The notes beneath the pieces were generated by a model, which had not been told where the DNA came from, did not search any database, and worked only from the letters and a program-made list of their open reading frames with translations. The position numbers and the translations under genes are program-made. From Steromphala cineraria (taxonomy: Eukaryota > Mollusca > Gastropoda > Trochida > Trochidae), in assembly GCA_916613615.1 (NCBI GenBank), contig OU744725.1, positions 52,199,575 through 52,263,574 of the forward strand: 64,000 nucleotides of DNA. The letters are read 5' to 3'. This document shows positions 33,177-45,660 of this stretch, piece by piece. Every line of letters begins with the position of its first letter. Position 1 is the stretch's first letter.

Positions 33177-35269
33177 ACTTGCTACGATATAGCATAATAA
33201 GTAATATACAACCATGTACTGATAAAGCGGTGTATGTTGTATATCACTTCCTCTCAAGACCACACCCAGCATTGAGCTGGAACACACTTCCTCTGTGAGG
33301 TCTATGATACCTTGTTGTGTAGTAGAACAGAACCCCGATAGAGGATCGTGTAGATAATGTACACATATGTTACATGTCACACTAGTAGCTAGCATCGATC
33401 TAAACCTGTTGGGTAACAATAATGTTCTTCCCTAGACCACACCGAAATGATTTTGAACATATTTTTAAATGATGATTTTAAGAGAATCTTTTGTTTGATA
33501 TGCATTTAGATGATTGACGCCTGTAACATATCACAATAGATATTCGTGGGGTTTTTTAAAAGTGTAAAGCGTTTTTATTTATGTCTCTCAATTGAACATT
33601 TCCGGTCCTTATTGACTATATTGTTGTGAGGAGGGAATAATCTTTTAAAGGTATAATGTTTAAAATCTGTTCTACCTAGAATTGCCTTCTATCCTGTGTA
33701 CAAAGGCATGTTTTGCGTTCTACCTCCCACCTGTGTCTACCTTTGATACAGTAGGTAGTCACCTTAAACGCTACAGGTAGATAAATACGAGAGGTGTTAT
33801 CTACACCTGATCATTTGTCAGATATGTGGACGAATCCCAACGAGAGATTCTGTCTGAACACATTAGCTGCACTCTGCAGGTTGTTACAAAAAGCTTATAC
33901 CCTTCTTCAAACCTTTTAATTTGTCAGAAATGAAAATAGAAAGAAAATACTGCTCTGCCACCTACACTAACAAATGAAGAATAGGAGTAACACGTAACTC
34001 TTACAAATGTTTTCGTATTAGATCTGGACTTCAGTTATAGCCTGGATATTAATCGGTTCCAAGTGTGATCATATATCTTCAAAACTCTCCTTTGTGTAGG
34101 ACATTTTGACTGAAAGAATCTTGTCTGACAAATGAAGTGAATACAATGCGGGACCACCTCTAACACAGGTGAAGAAGGTAGGTTCGTTCATAACTAAACC
34201 CACAATCATTTGTCAAAAGCATAGAAATAACCTTTTATTCCACAAACGAAAACTTTAGTTGTATTTATGAACAACCGTAATCTTATAGTAGTTTTACAAC
34301 TTCACCCAAAAGGCAATTTACAGATGTGTACCAACAAAATGAGCATCGCTTAATAGAAATAAAAGGGGCAAAATCTTATCTTAAAGGGCAGAAAACTTGA
34401 TTCAATTATTGTCTGCGAATCTACGACAGCTTTCATTGGACGATACCAACAAGAATACAATCTTACAGATATTCCAGTATTACTTTTCTCCTTTAAATAA
34501 AATAGGAAATTGGTACCTAATTCCTGTAAATCACGTGGTCAGAACAGGATTCAAACTGTTAAGGATGGACATCAGGCAGAAACATAGACTGTAAAAGTCT
34601 AAATCCCTTCTAGGGCCTCTTCACTCGTCAGCATTGCCGACAGACAAATCTCCTTGTCCGACAGGTGAAAACCAAAGTATATTTTTGGCTTCTAACGAAT
34701 TAGAAACGTTAGACCAATTTCCATAAGTATGAACAAATCCTTTGTCTTACATGTGAACACCATCTGTGGTTCCTTGCACTAGACCAGTTTGACCAATATC
34801 AGTCAAACGGGTTAAATGTTACTAAGATAGTCATGAAATAATAAAAATAGTAACGTATCCTGCGTCTTAGCTTAATTTATCAACTTCCTTTTGGTTTGGA
34901 TGTATTGTTGTTGGTTAACCTGTTTTATACAAGAATTAGAAGGGGTATTATCATAAAACATGAAATCCTTTAGATATGAATATTTGATATTTCTAAAAGA
35001 TAAAAAGGTATTTTCGTATACCTTCTCCAAGCATTCCTTATCAACGTCTCAAATCCGTTGTGAAGTCTTTATTGAACAAAGCTCAACACAATCGTTCAAA
35101 CTGTTGGAGGTTATCCCGAGTATATTCTCCGCAGTATATATAAATATACAGCTCATTCATACAGGTGTGATAGCGTTTAACTGTAATGAGCTTGAGGTGA
35201 GAAACTTCTGATAAAGGCCTGATAAAGTCTTCACCTTCAACAACTTTGATATCATCTTTCCTTCGGCAG

Positions 35270-35410
35270 ACATGGCATCCCTTAAAGCTCATATTGACCA
35301 GTGCACCATCTACTATCTTGACCTGTTGATTGATATATGCGATATAGGAGAGCTATGTTTAGGTGAGAGATCACAGCTCGGTCAGTTAGTAGATAGGAAC
35401 CACAGACAGT
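35270..35410 (+). other. Array start segment in unit 1, candidate exon
   Basis: A pyrimidine tract and CAG (CTTTCCTTCGGCAG) precede ACATGGCATCC; the frame reads MASLKAHIDQCTIYYLDLLI then DICDIGELCLGERSQLGQLV and stops at 35,409. Nearly identical segments occur in units 2 and 3. No family recognised. One extra G compared with unit 3 (GATAGGAACC against GATAGAACC) shifts the frame, so if this was coding it is damaged in units 1 and 2. Confidence 0.35.
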
Positions 35411-36497
35411 AGGAATTCAGGAATGGGGTTAATGTTCTGGAAGGTGAAAACCTTTGCAAACTCAACAGGTTGCTACAGGACACCTCATGGTTCCCCTGCA
35501 GCTCAATTATTGCCCCCAAATAAGAATATTCATCGAATTATTTTGCCCTCTTAAAAGTCAAATCTATGAAACCTATCCTTAGTTACGAAATGGAAGTTAA
35601 TCTGTAACGAGAAGACATTTTTACTTTCTTTGCCTAATGATGAGTTTTGTGAAATATTGGAATTATTCATATCTGTTCAGAAACGTTAGGAAGATGTAAA
35701 AGTGACATCAATTTTGTAGAAATACAAAAGACTAAGGTATGTGACAGATTGTATGAAAGACGTACCCTCTCTGATCGCAATAACCTGACCGTGACCTTCT
35801 CAATAGCTCTCTTACGACCTTTCATATTTATAACATTTTGTGCACCCAGTCACGTGTTGGACATATATTACAGTTGCCAAAACTTTTTAAACTACTTTCT
35901 TGAAATATCTTTCGCTCGTGCCCAAGAGTTTCCTTAATAGGTAGTTTACTAAATTGTGTTTAAGTAATGTACCTTTATCCGTCAGGTTCACCTAGTTGTA
36001 TAACTTATAACCAATCTATAACTAAGATTATATAATATCTTTTAAACAATAAAAGGATGTGTGTTTTCTTAGCATCTATCTCCAACGGCAAAGTTGCACC
36101 TGTAATACCTGCTATGAATTGATGAGATAATTACACTGTTAATTTGCAATATTCACATACTGCTTTGCTTAACGATTCTTGGAATTTAATGAAAAGAATT
36201 TGTCTGTTAGATTTTGCATTATATGAAGAGGAAAGTTAATGTTGGATACAATTATATTTATTACTTTACATATTGAATGAAGTCAAGCAAGAATCACAAA
36301 TAATAGAATTTCAGCTAAAATCCGTCAGTAAAGTAAACATGAATTCATTTTGAAAAATTCTAATTTCACACGAAAGAGGAATTCATATTAAGTTTTAGAC
36401 CACTGTCCCATAGAACATGTATGCTACAAAACTCAATTAATATTATATAACACCCAATATTTCATATACCACAGGTAAATTTACGTATAGTTTTCCC

Positions 36498-36660
36498 TGG
36501 TTAATAATGATTCAGTGTTATGCGAACATATGCACTGTTGTCTGTTTTCTGGAACATATGGTGGTGAACTTTTCTCTGTTTACAGACCTGCCTTGAATAC
36601 GCATCTACTCTGTTGAATATAAAAGGTAGCCAGATATGTTAAGGGAAAATAAACATCTGA
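36498..36660 (+). promoter_or_regulatory. TATA promoter module A, unit 1
   Basis: Upstream block GCGAACATATGCACTGTTGT and GGAACATATGGTGGTGAAC, then about 60 bp later TATAAAAG at 36,618. The start site would be near 36,650 (AACATCTGAAGG). Its twin lies 670 bp downstream and both recur in unit 2. Confidence 0.5.
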
Positions 36661-37186
36661 AGGAATGCCTCTTGAGTTTGATTATGTTTGATATAAGAAG
36701 GATAAAGAAGATATACATTGGTAATTCACAAATCGTGGAAGTTCTGTTTATATGAAATATGAGTTTTTGATAAACAACGCCAAATTCATAGTATGCATGA
36801 TGCAAATAGTAACCGTCTGATTCCAATATAAGCGATTGAAGACTAATGTCAATTTTAATATATCTTTGTGAATGTAAATCTCATATAATATGACTATAAT
36901 ACAGGGGTGTAATTGTATGTACATCTATATTCGATCGTGACAATCCCCAGAAAATGTTTTATCTTTTTCCATTTTAGAACATTTCAGTTTAATTTTGATA
37001 ATGTAAAATCTGTGAAATTTAATGGTTAACGTGATTTAGTTCCTATCACCGTATCAGTGTTTGCACATGATTTGAATTTCAATATATTTAACTGAAGTCA
37101 AACTTGCACTGCATGAACTGTGAAGATATGATCTTATTCGTATCAAATGTAATAAAGTAAAGGACAAAGAGCACAACCCTGTTGAG

Positions 37187-37335
37187 TCCTTGTTATGCAA
37201 ACACGTGCATTGTTGTCTGTTTGCTGGAACATATGGTCGTGAAATTTTCTCTGTTTATAGCCCTACCTTGTATACACATCTACTCTGTTGTATATAAAAG
37301 ATATCCGTCGATGAAATGATAGATAAACATCTGAA
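37187..37335 (+). promoter_or_regulatory. TATA promoter module B, unit 1
   Basis: TATGCAAACACGTGCATTGT, then GCTGGAACATATGGTCGTGA, then a consensus TATATAAAAG at 37,291-37,300. The predicted start region again contains AAACATCTGAAGGATTGCC. Confidence 0.55.
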
Positions 37336-37579
37336 GGATTGCCTGTCTAGTCTGGAGTTTTTTTTGTGTAAAACTTAAGAAGGGCTAAGAATTATCATTT
37401 CATATTTAGTTATTATTATCATATATAAATTAATTCATGAACATTTTTCTGAAAGATTTACAACGTAATATTTTGCAGTGTATGATTATTTATGTAAACT
37501 GAAAAGCGTCCTGAAGTCGACAATGACCTTTAATGACTCAAAACATTTTCATCACAGGAATCTCTTTTTGTACTCGTTG

Positions 37580-38051
37580 ATTCATCCTGCTACATCAGCG
37601 TATATGTCTCCGCGTAAGGCTACAACCTATCCCCTGATATCCTTTTATAGTATTCTGCCGTATCGCTATATATAGCAAGCCAATCAAATGATGCCCTTTC
37701 AGCGATAGCAGCAAACTGGTTTCTTGGCTTTGTTCCGCGTGATTCAAATTAACCAATGGGAATGCTATTAGATAATAAATCTGATTCTCATTGCAGGCTC
37801 CCGCTAAGCTCCAAATCGCACTCTCTCAGATTTACACGTGCGACATCATTAGACAACAGTGTATAGAGTTCGAAATAGTTTGACTGAAAACAGAAAGGCT
37901 ATAAATAGCGCTGAGTAACCACCCGTCAGCGATACGACAGAAGACTAAAGGAGGATATCAGGGGATAGGTTGTAGCATTAGCAGAGACATATACGTTGAT
38001 GTAGCAGGATGCGTCTCAGAAGGCTACTGTTGACATTTATCGTGACAAAAG
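37580..38051. promoter_or_regulatory. Inverted duplicate of a promoter and first exon, unit 1
   Basis: Right arm, plus strand: CTATAAATAG at 37,899-37,908 followed by GATATCAGGGGATAGGTTGT and GATGTAGCAGGATG. Left arm, minus strand: the same order with CTATATATAG (about 37,665) and CTATAAAAGG (about 37,640). The two arms point away from each other across ~215 bp, so this is a head-to-head pair of TATA promoters made by inversion duplication. Absent from unit 2. Confidence 0.6.
38009..38051 (+). CDS. Candidate signal-peptide exon, unit 1
   Basis: About 80 bases after a predicted start site, ATG opens MRLRRLLLTFIVTK and the exon ends at AAAAG/GTAAAC in phase 1. A short hydrophobic leader with a phase-1 donor is the usual form of a secreted-protein first exon. 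Fourteen codons is too short for proof. In unit 2 the ATG is replaced (CCACGTCTCAG). Unit 3 has a hydrophobic frame (HLLILVFLLPYIMTK) before a similar donor at 62,769. Confidence 0.25.
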
Positions 38052-38754
38052 GTAAACCCTATACTGTTATTTTAATAGACATCTGGGTTACTTTACCATC
38101 GCTTTTGTCTGCATTCTTGAAGCTGCATTTTCGTTAATAAGAACTGTTTTAAACCATTAAATGAAATGCACAATGCAATCCAAAAGAAGTTTGTTACAAA
38201 TAAACTACCATTAAGCCTCAACCACTCACCAACAAATTTCATTTCAAGCTGAACATGTCAGGGCTACCGTCGTCTGTAAGAATGGTTGAGTACTCTTCAC
38301 TTCTCGATAGAAAACAAAACATAGCAAACTTCAATCTGTTTTAGACGAAATCACACCGATAAATTATACTTAAATTAACTCAAAAACAATTGATCGCAAA
38401 TGACCTAAACGTTGACGTTACGTTGACCCCATGCCAACTACATTATATATACAATCTTTATAGGTTTTCTCCTACTTCCTTAATTGATACATGAAAACGT
38501 GAATACGATCATGGCAATAATACATTTGAGTAAATGTTATACATCCCATGACATAAGAAAATTGTTTATCTTAAATAACATAAAAAAATAAATCGTTAAC
38601 GAAACTCCTTTAATTGTTGATGCTTTGGCGCACAATAACAATCGATATGCTTACGAGTTCTGCTGAGATTATGATGGTCAATTTCACATTTGTTATGGTA
38701 ACACTCGTTCAAGTGCATTTTCGTGCTGGAGAAGTGTTGCCGTCTTATCTAACT

Positions 38755-39030
38755 GCGGGATAGCTCAGTGGTAAGCGCGTTCGGCTTCCAATCGAGAGAT
38801 GTGTGGTTGGAATCCCGCTAGTAAGGTTAGGGTGCAATGCTACACTGGATTTCAGCTCAGTTTCATCCATGGTTTGCTAGTTCCAGCCGATGCTTGCAGG
38901 TTTCACCGCAATGCAAAACAACAATAGTGTTGCGGGCTTTCTCCCTGCAATAGTACTATACAGTAGCCGTGATATAAGTGAAATACTAAAAAACAAATTG
39001 CGTTAAAACCCAAATCAACTCACCACACCT
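38755..39030 (+). mobile_element. tRNA-derived SINE, unit 1 copy
   Basis: The head imitates a tRNA: A box TAGCTCAGTGG (38,761), anticodon-like loop CTTCCAA and a B box GGTTGGAATCC (38,805) with one change from GGTTCGAATCC. The body has TCCAGCCGATGCTTGCAGGT and GATATAAGTGAAATACT and a CTCACC-rich tail. RNA polymerase III would transcribe an active copy. Present at the same relative position in unit 2. Confidence 0.82.
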
Positions 39031-39286
39031 CACTGAACTGAACTGACCGTGCCAAAATATTCCCACCTTAATCTATGATAATTAATGGATGTGGGAATGC
39101 CCTTTGGTTTATTGTCCGTATCTTCATTTAGTATGTTCGTAATTTCGTTTGGCTGGTAGCCAATGCTTGCTAAATGTAAACAAAGTGCGTAAAATTACTT
39201 CTTCACTTTTTACTCTCGTATAATGCATCTTTAAGTAAGTCACTATTTGCTTTGCGTTAGAAGTTTTAATTTAACCCTTTTCACAG

Positions 39287-39432
39287 TAGCGTTCCAATTC
39301 ATCAAGTCACCTGTTGGAGACATTACACAACATGGTGTTAGAGAAGGTAACAGCAAGGTTAATTCTGATGGAAGGGTGTTTAACCTACAAATAACTTCAG
39401 TGCTTGCTTTAGTTATTTGCCATAGTCTGTAG
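39287..39432 (+). CDS. Candidate second exon, unit 1
   Basis: Follows the acceptor TTTTCACAG. Joined in phase to the exon at 38,009 it reads VAFQFIKSPVGDITQHGVRE then GNSKVNSDGRVFNLQITSVL and stops at CTGTAG, giving a 62-residue product with a hydrophobic end. No family recognised. Unit 2 keeps the frame (51,320-51,502) but its acceptor AG is GG. Unit 3 (63,272 on) has a stop in this frame but stays open in another. Could equally be non-coding. Confidence 0.22.
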
Positions 39433-39438
39433 TTGCTA

Positions 39439-39513
39439 CGTGTTGATATGTTGGTGTAGATGGTGGACCGCTTACTGTGTTATGTGTGAAAACATTCCAA
39501 ACATGACAGCAGG
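39439..39513 (+). other. Highly conserved 75-bp block, unit 1
   Basis: GTTGATATGTTGGTGTAGAT, GGTGGACCGCTTACTGTGTT and CATGACAGCAGG are shared with units 2 (51,482-51,560) and 3 (63,421-63,497). Unit 3 differs at only a few sites here although its flanks differ far more, suggesting constraint or recent conversion. Confidence 0.6.
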
Positions 39514-42012
39514 AACCGTTTATTTTATTTCAAAGCACTTAAGTTGTTGATAGTCGGGTGTAGACATTGAACTACAAGGACACATATTACACACTTGCTT
39601 GAAATTACGCGTTTTGGTAGTAACAATAATCTTCAAGGAGTATAGCATTATTGTTCTTTTCAAAGGACATACTACAATTGTGCGGGATATATCATACCTT
39701 GAATAGACAATTTAATGCACAAATGTTTTTGAGATTCAATAAATAGGCACAACTTCTAGAGACGGAAAATTAGAAAACAAAGCGTAATGATTGGTTATGC
39801 AGTTCAACGCATTTTAGACATAAAATCGTGAAAGAAACATATTGTATACGTAGTTATACATGATGTCGTATTAAAAGATGATATTTAGGCTCAGAAAAAT
39901 CATACATGTATGTGAACCATGAATCATGTAGAAACTAAAAACTGAAGGGTTTTTTGAAGAATTTTCTATCTTTATATAAAAGCATTTCGTATCAAATCAC
40001 AACTGAGTACAACAAAGTATATACACAAGTTTTAAAAAGCGAAATATTTTTGGATTTGTTAGTCGATGTGAAGCCAGCGTTAAAGAAATCTGTTATCTGT
40101 TATGTCCGTTACGTTTCTGATCAGTTTTATATTAGATTTTGATTTTTTATCGTTTTGATTTTGCTGGATACAGACTTTTTAAAAGTATATCTTCTGCAAT
40201 GTTAACGAATCTTTTGGACAATTTTAAGTAGAGTGTATCGCCGTATTTCCTTTAACTCCAGAATAAAAGAAATAAGGTGGTTTCAACATTATGACTGTTA
40301 TATCAGAAATCAAAGGAAAATTGAAATATTTTCTTTTATAGAGCTAAGTGTAAACAGTTTCTGATAAAAAAAATTAACTAAGAGACAGCTTTTCATTCTC
40401 TGTTAAAACAATCTGACTCAAAAGATTCAACAATTTCCCCCTGTCTCTATCTGTGAGATCCTAGCGAGAGGAGTGTCATCATAATAAGTAATAACGATAG
40501 GCATCAAAATGCACATGCATGATCACACACAATCAAAACACGCATGTGCAAACCCAGACAGACACATGTATCGTATAGCTGTTTAGCATATTGCATTTGT
40601 AAGTGTTGTGTCTGAACCAACTCATAATAAACATCTTGCCAGGATTTGTAAGAAAACTATTTGACATGATATTTTTGACATATTGATATGTTAGATTCAT
40701 TCGACCACGATTCGCAGTCGTTGTATTGCATCAGGTATTTGCGAGCCCTGCATTGTAAATAGAGTTGGCTGCTAAGGCAAGGAAGATAAGGCTAATTCTA
40801 TGGATGAACAATTTCTTTTTTTGACAGTAGCGACTTTTCGGTAAAGATCCTTACACCGTTTTCAAGCATATGAGGAAAGGGTACAGCAATTTATACATTA
40901 TGGTATGATAATGAGAAAACAAAAACATAACAGGATACGGTAACAATTACATCAAAGGCTAAATTTCAACTTAAGCAAAGAAAACATGAGATGAGTGGAA
41001 TACTAGTTTGTGAATGAGTTAATTAGCCAGAGATGAAGCAAGTGCGACTATAATCGATCCCAATGAATGATCATATGAATATTTACCGAAAGCAATCGTA
41101 TCATGTCGAGAGTAGTTTCCTCGACTATTTATTTCTGATAACAAACCGATCTATTGCTCAAACCAGTTAACAATGGAGTCTTCCATTTTATTGACATTAT
41201 TTTATCATTTGACAATGTCTGAATCACCCCAAGCCTCTAAATCAATTATAAAATTATCCAAAGAGAGTTTTACAATTGGGCCTATTCTTAAGTTAATCGA
41301 CAATTCATTTGTAATAAGAACAGCCTGTTCGTCACAACATTAAAAGCATTTATTCTCGTAATTCATGAAACTGTTTGTATTCGAGTCTGTAATGTAACCT
41401 TTCAAATAAACAAACACCCCGTTTAACTCCCTGCTGTTAAAATTTGATCCTGCATATACACAGAAGTGAGTTCAACAGCGCTAGTTCTTGCGACTGTAGT
41501 CCTTTCTGCCTTTATTTCAGTGCTTCTCGATTTTCAACCTTTCATTTCGTTCCTTTCAATACTTGATCTTGTTTGAGGATCTAGTCAATATAAATGGCTC
41601 TTAGATGCATACAGATGAGGATTTACATTATGTTAACTTCTTATTAATCTTTAATTTCTCTTAATGATAATATTACTGTAAATTGTATCTCGAATTATAC
41701 ATGATTATATAGGAAATGTTAAACAAGTATATCTATACTTCAATGACGGTTAATCTCATCATAGAATAAAGTAGGTACACGATAGCAAATTAAGTAGAGT
41801 TAATGCGATCATGAACTGTAAAAGTAGTGGATGTTGTATACCTCTTCCCATCAAGACCACACCCTCCAAAGACCAGAAACACACTTCCTCTGTAACGTCA
41901 GTGATTTCTTATAGTGCTGTAGAACAAAGAAGAATCCTAGATAATGGACTCATCTGCAATATGTCATAATAACAGGACGAGTCGAGTTGACCTATTTGGA
42001 CACGCTTAATAT

Positions 42013-42029
42013 CCCCCCCCCCCCCCCCA
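42013..42029. repeat. Poly-C run
   Basis: A run of about 17 C in unit 1; unit 2 has CCCACCC here and a separate C run at 52,468-52,478. Length may be unreliable in assembly. Confidence 0.7.
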
Positions 42030-42347
42030 CAGACAACGCCCAACTTGGCGGAGGAACACAATAGATAATTGACACCTGTAAAGCTAATGTAATGTGGTAC
42101 TACACCTTTTTAGATGAAGTCCATAGTTACATGTATTGTGTAAAAAATCTGGTATTCCATTCATCTTCTCTCTATTGCTGTAGTAAGGCGTGTTTCGCAT
42201 TCAGCCTCGCACCTTTGAATACCTTTGATACAGTGGGTTTCTCATAAAACACTACAGGTAGACAAAAAGGAGTTCTCCTATCTGCGCTTCATCATTTATC
42301 AGGTATACAGACTACTTATGCCAATGGTGAGTACTTATCTTCAATCT

Positions 42348-42711
42348 TTAAAGGGGCAGTAGCACGTTTTTTGATAATTTAATATTTTAAAATATTTACT
42401 GAAAATTGAAAGTAAATGCTAAATGTGTTAGTTTGACAGTGTTAAAAATCTCGTTACACAAACCAATCATCCATAGTCAGAGGACAAGGTATGAAGATTC
42501 ACATAAAATCTATTGGCGGCCATTTTGTGTGAACACCTTTAATTCATTTTGTGTAAGAAAAAGGAATCGCATGGCTAAACTTTACGTTATATCTTTGAAT
42601 TATTACTGCTCCATTTACTTTAGATACATTGTCTTTCAATTGGAACCATTAATTATCATTTTCCTGACATCATCTTATATACCCCCTAAAAACGTGCTAC
42701 TGCCCCTTTAA
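42348..42711 (-). mobile_element. MITE family A, copy 5 (unit 1 only)
   Basis: Full-length copy in array unit 1. The matching place in unit 2 (about 54,095-54,110) and unit 0 (about 33,905-33,920) has no insert, so it landed after units 1 and 2 separated. Confidence 0.88.
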
Positions 42712-42768
42712 ACCTTTCCATTTGTTAGAAATGACGACAGGAGAAATATCAAACCCTGACACCTCCCT

Positions 42769-43047
42769 TTAAAGGGGCAGTATTGAAAGACAATGTATTA
42801 AGACTAAATGAAGCAGTAATAAATCAAATATATAAAGCCAAGTTCAGCCATGCGATTCCTTTTTTTATTACGCAAAATGAATTAAAGGTGTTCACACTAA
42901 ATTACCGCCATCTCTGACTATGGATGATTGGTTTGTGTAATGAGATTTGACGCTATCAAAATAATTCATTTAGCATTAAGGTACAACTATCAGTGAAAAA
43001 TTGAAAAAACATTTTTTTTCCCAAAAAACGTGCTACTGCCCCTTTAA
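42769..43047 (+). mobile_element. MITE family A, copy 6 (shared by units 1 and 2)
   Basis: Shortened copy with both ends, 58 bp after copy 5. Unit 2 has a copy at the same relative position (54,162-54,537), between GTCAGAAATGACGACAGG and the GCGC/AACAGTGCA flank, so this insertion predates the unit 1/2 duplication. Confidence 0.85.
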
Positions 43048-44224
43048 AGCGCCACAGTGCAATGGATAGTTCACCGTTTGGAGATGTTTTCAGTTCTAGA
43101 TCACACAGGTTCTTTAACCTACTCATGGCGAGCTCCTATATCTTCACCCTCTCGCCATTTGTAACAAATTTTGACTGCAAGAATCCCAATGTCTGACAAT
43201 TGATGACCCAAGTATTTACATGGCAGGACCACCTCGGATAAAGTAGGAATTTACCTGTTTCCCTGATGGTTAAAATAAAAGTGTTATAATTGACTCGGGT
43301 TAATCCTTCATGTGAACCCGAATGTGGCAAACTTCAAGTGTTAATTTGACAATAGTCTTGACTTGAGCACTAAGTTGAATTACCGACAGGTAGAAAATTT
43401 CACTTACCATAAAGTAGACAGGATTTTTTCATATCGATTCCAGTTAAGTGTGCGACTTTACCACTCATCCCCACTTCTAAATTATAAAATCGTACTGTTT
43501 TGACATATGATTACCCAATAAGCACATTCCAAAGTAAGTAGTGACACCTAGTTCCTGTTTCCCTAATGGTAGATCAAAAGATCAAAAACAAAACTTCTTA
43601 ACTTACAAGCAATGCAGGACGAAAAAAATAATTTTTTCAACAATAGGAATGTCCTTCAATAAATTTTGGGACTCTAAACTAACCAAGTAGTATATTTATA
43701 TCGATACTGCTGCAAATTGAATGGACCTTAAATCGTAAATGCGGCATTTAAAGTATATAATTTGTATCTCATACAGTTAGTAAATGATAAAGAACACATG
43801 ATCATATATTAGTCTTATAAGCAAGCAGACATCATAACATGAAAACTGTCATTTATAACAGTAGAACAGTGTAACTATCAACATCTTTGAAATGGAAAGG
43901 TTACTTACTTTGTTTCCTGTAATTGTTATGAAAACTAGTTTAAGTCACATCTTTCCATAATCATAATTTTGCAACATTTTCACTCCCTCCTTCCTCTTAT
44001 CGTTGAGGATAATCCAAGTTCACATAATCATTTTTATCATTGCCCACACTTTATGGACGCAGCTTATTCTTGCAAGTAAGAAAGCGTTTAAGCTGTAATG
44101 AGGTGAACTTCTGATTTTAATTTGGTAGAGTCTTATTTACTATAACCTTGTTATTACCTTTAGTTCGCCACAGTAGATTCCTAAGGAAGCTACATCTTGT
44201 CCAGTGCACCTATCTACTATCCTG

Positions 44225-44471
44225 GCTTGTGATAGCGTTTAACTGTAATGAGCTCGAAGTGAGGAACCTCTGATAAAGCCTGATAAAGTCTTAACCTCCA
44301 ACAACTTTGATATTACCTTTCCCTCGGCAGACATGGCATCTCTTAAAGCTCATATTGACCAGTGCACCATCTACTATCTTGACCTGTTGATTGATATATG
44401 CGATATAGGTAAGGTATGTTTAGGTGAGAGATCACAGCTCGGTCAGTTAGTAGATAGGAACCACAGACAGT
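44225..44471 (+). other. Array start segment in unit 2, candidate exon
   Basis: Same acceptor-like start (CTTTCCCTCGGCAG) and ATG as unit 1. It differs at GATATAGGTAAGG, where a consensus-like donor (G/GTAAGG) is created in place of GGAGAGC. A more decayed extra copy with CTAAGGAAGCTACATCTTGT lies just upstream at 44,085-44,225. Confidence 0.35.
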
Positions 44472-45510
44472 AGGAATGCAGGAATGGGGTAAATGTTCTG
44501 GAAGGTGAAAACCTTTGCATACACAACTGGTTGCTGCAGGACACCTTATGGTTCCCCTGCAACTCAATTAATGCCCAAAAAAGAAATATTCATCGTATTA
44601 TTTGCCCTCTTAAAATTCAAATCTATGAAACCTATAAGCTGTTACGAGAAGAGAATTTACCTTATTACTTTGCCAAAAAATGAACTTTGTGAATTATTAG
44701 GATTATTATCTCTGAAACGTTAGGAAGATGTAAAAGTGACTACGTTATGTGACAGATTGTATGAAACACGTACCCTCTCTGATCGCAATAACCTGACCTT
44801 GACCTTCTCAATAGCTTCTTACAACGACCTTGCATATTTATAACATTTTCTGCACCAAGTCTGGTGTTGGACATATATTACAGTTGCCAAAACTTTTATA
44901 GCTATTTTCTTGAAATAACTTTAATTTCGCTCGTGCCCTAGAGTTTTCTTAATAGGTAGTTTACTTAATTGTGTTTAAGTAATGTACCTATATCCGTCAG
45001 GTTCACATAGTTGTATAACTTATAACCAATCTTTTATTAAGATTACATAATATATTTTAAACAATAAAAGCATGTGTGTATTTTAGCATCTATCTCCAAC
45101 GGTAAGTTGCACCTGTAACACCTGCTATGAATAAATGAGATAATTACACTGTTAATTTGCAATATTCATATATTGCTTAACGATTCTTGGAATTTAATGA
45201 AAATAATTTGTTAGATTTTGCATTCTGTGAAGAGGAAAGTTATTGTTGGATTAAATTATAATTATTACTTAACTTATTGCATGAAGTCAAGCAATAATCA
45301 CAAATAATAGAATTTCAGCTAAAATTCGTCAGTAAAGTAAATATGAATTCATTTTGAAAAATTCTTATTTTACATGAAAGAGGAATTCATATTAAGAATT
45401 AGACCACTGTCCCATAGAGCATGTATGTTACAATACTCAATGAACACCTAATATTTCATATATCACAGGTAAATTTACGTATGATTTTCCCTGGTTAATA
45501 GATTCAGTGT

Positions 45511-45660
45511 TATGCGAACATATGCACTGTTGTCTGTTTGCTGGAACATATGGTGGTGAACTTTTCTCTGTTTACAGACCTGCCTTGTATACACATCAAC
45601 TCTGTTGAATATAAAAGGTAGCCAGATATGTTAAGGGAAAATAAACATCTGAAGGAAAGC
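45511..45660 (+). promoter_or_regulatory. TATA promoter module A, unit 2
   Basis: Counterpart of module A in unit 1 with TATAAAAG at 45,610 and the same upstream block. Bases between block and TATA box are almost unchanged. Confidence 0.5.

Larger units (their letters stand above)
31490..35282 (+). repeat. Array unit 0 (partial, most diverged)
   Basis: Shares an ordered series of blocks with units 1 and 2: a CACGTGC-rich block (31,500-31,640), a polymorphic block (32,500-32,700), the SINE, the AGACCACACCC block (33,250), ACCTTTGATACAGT (33,742), TTTAATTTGTCAGAAATG (33,915) and GGACCACCTC (34,155). The TATA modules and candidate exons are not seen. Confidence 0.65.
35283..44342 (+). repeat. 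Array unit 1 (about 9.1 kb)
   Basis: Full unit. It starts at GACATGGCATCCCTTAAAGC and contains both TATA modules (36.6 and 37.3 kb), the inverted promoter pair (37.6-38.05 kb), the SINE, the candidate second exon (39.3 kb), the conserved 75-bp block (39.44 kb), then the distal blocks. It ends where the same start sequence recurs at 44,335. No long open frame runs through it. Confidence 0.82.

Noticed and set aside
38755..38818. A tRNA-Gly(TCC)-like sequence
   Set aside because: The A box, a CTTCCAA loop and a 7-bp acceptor-like pairing are present, but there is no room for a normal T arm, the B box is changed, and the same head continues into a repeated body. It is a SINE head, not a tRNA gene.
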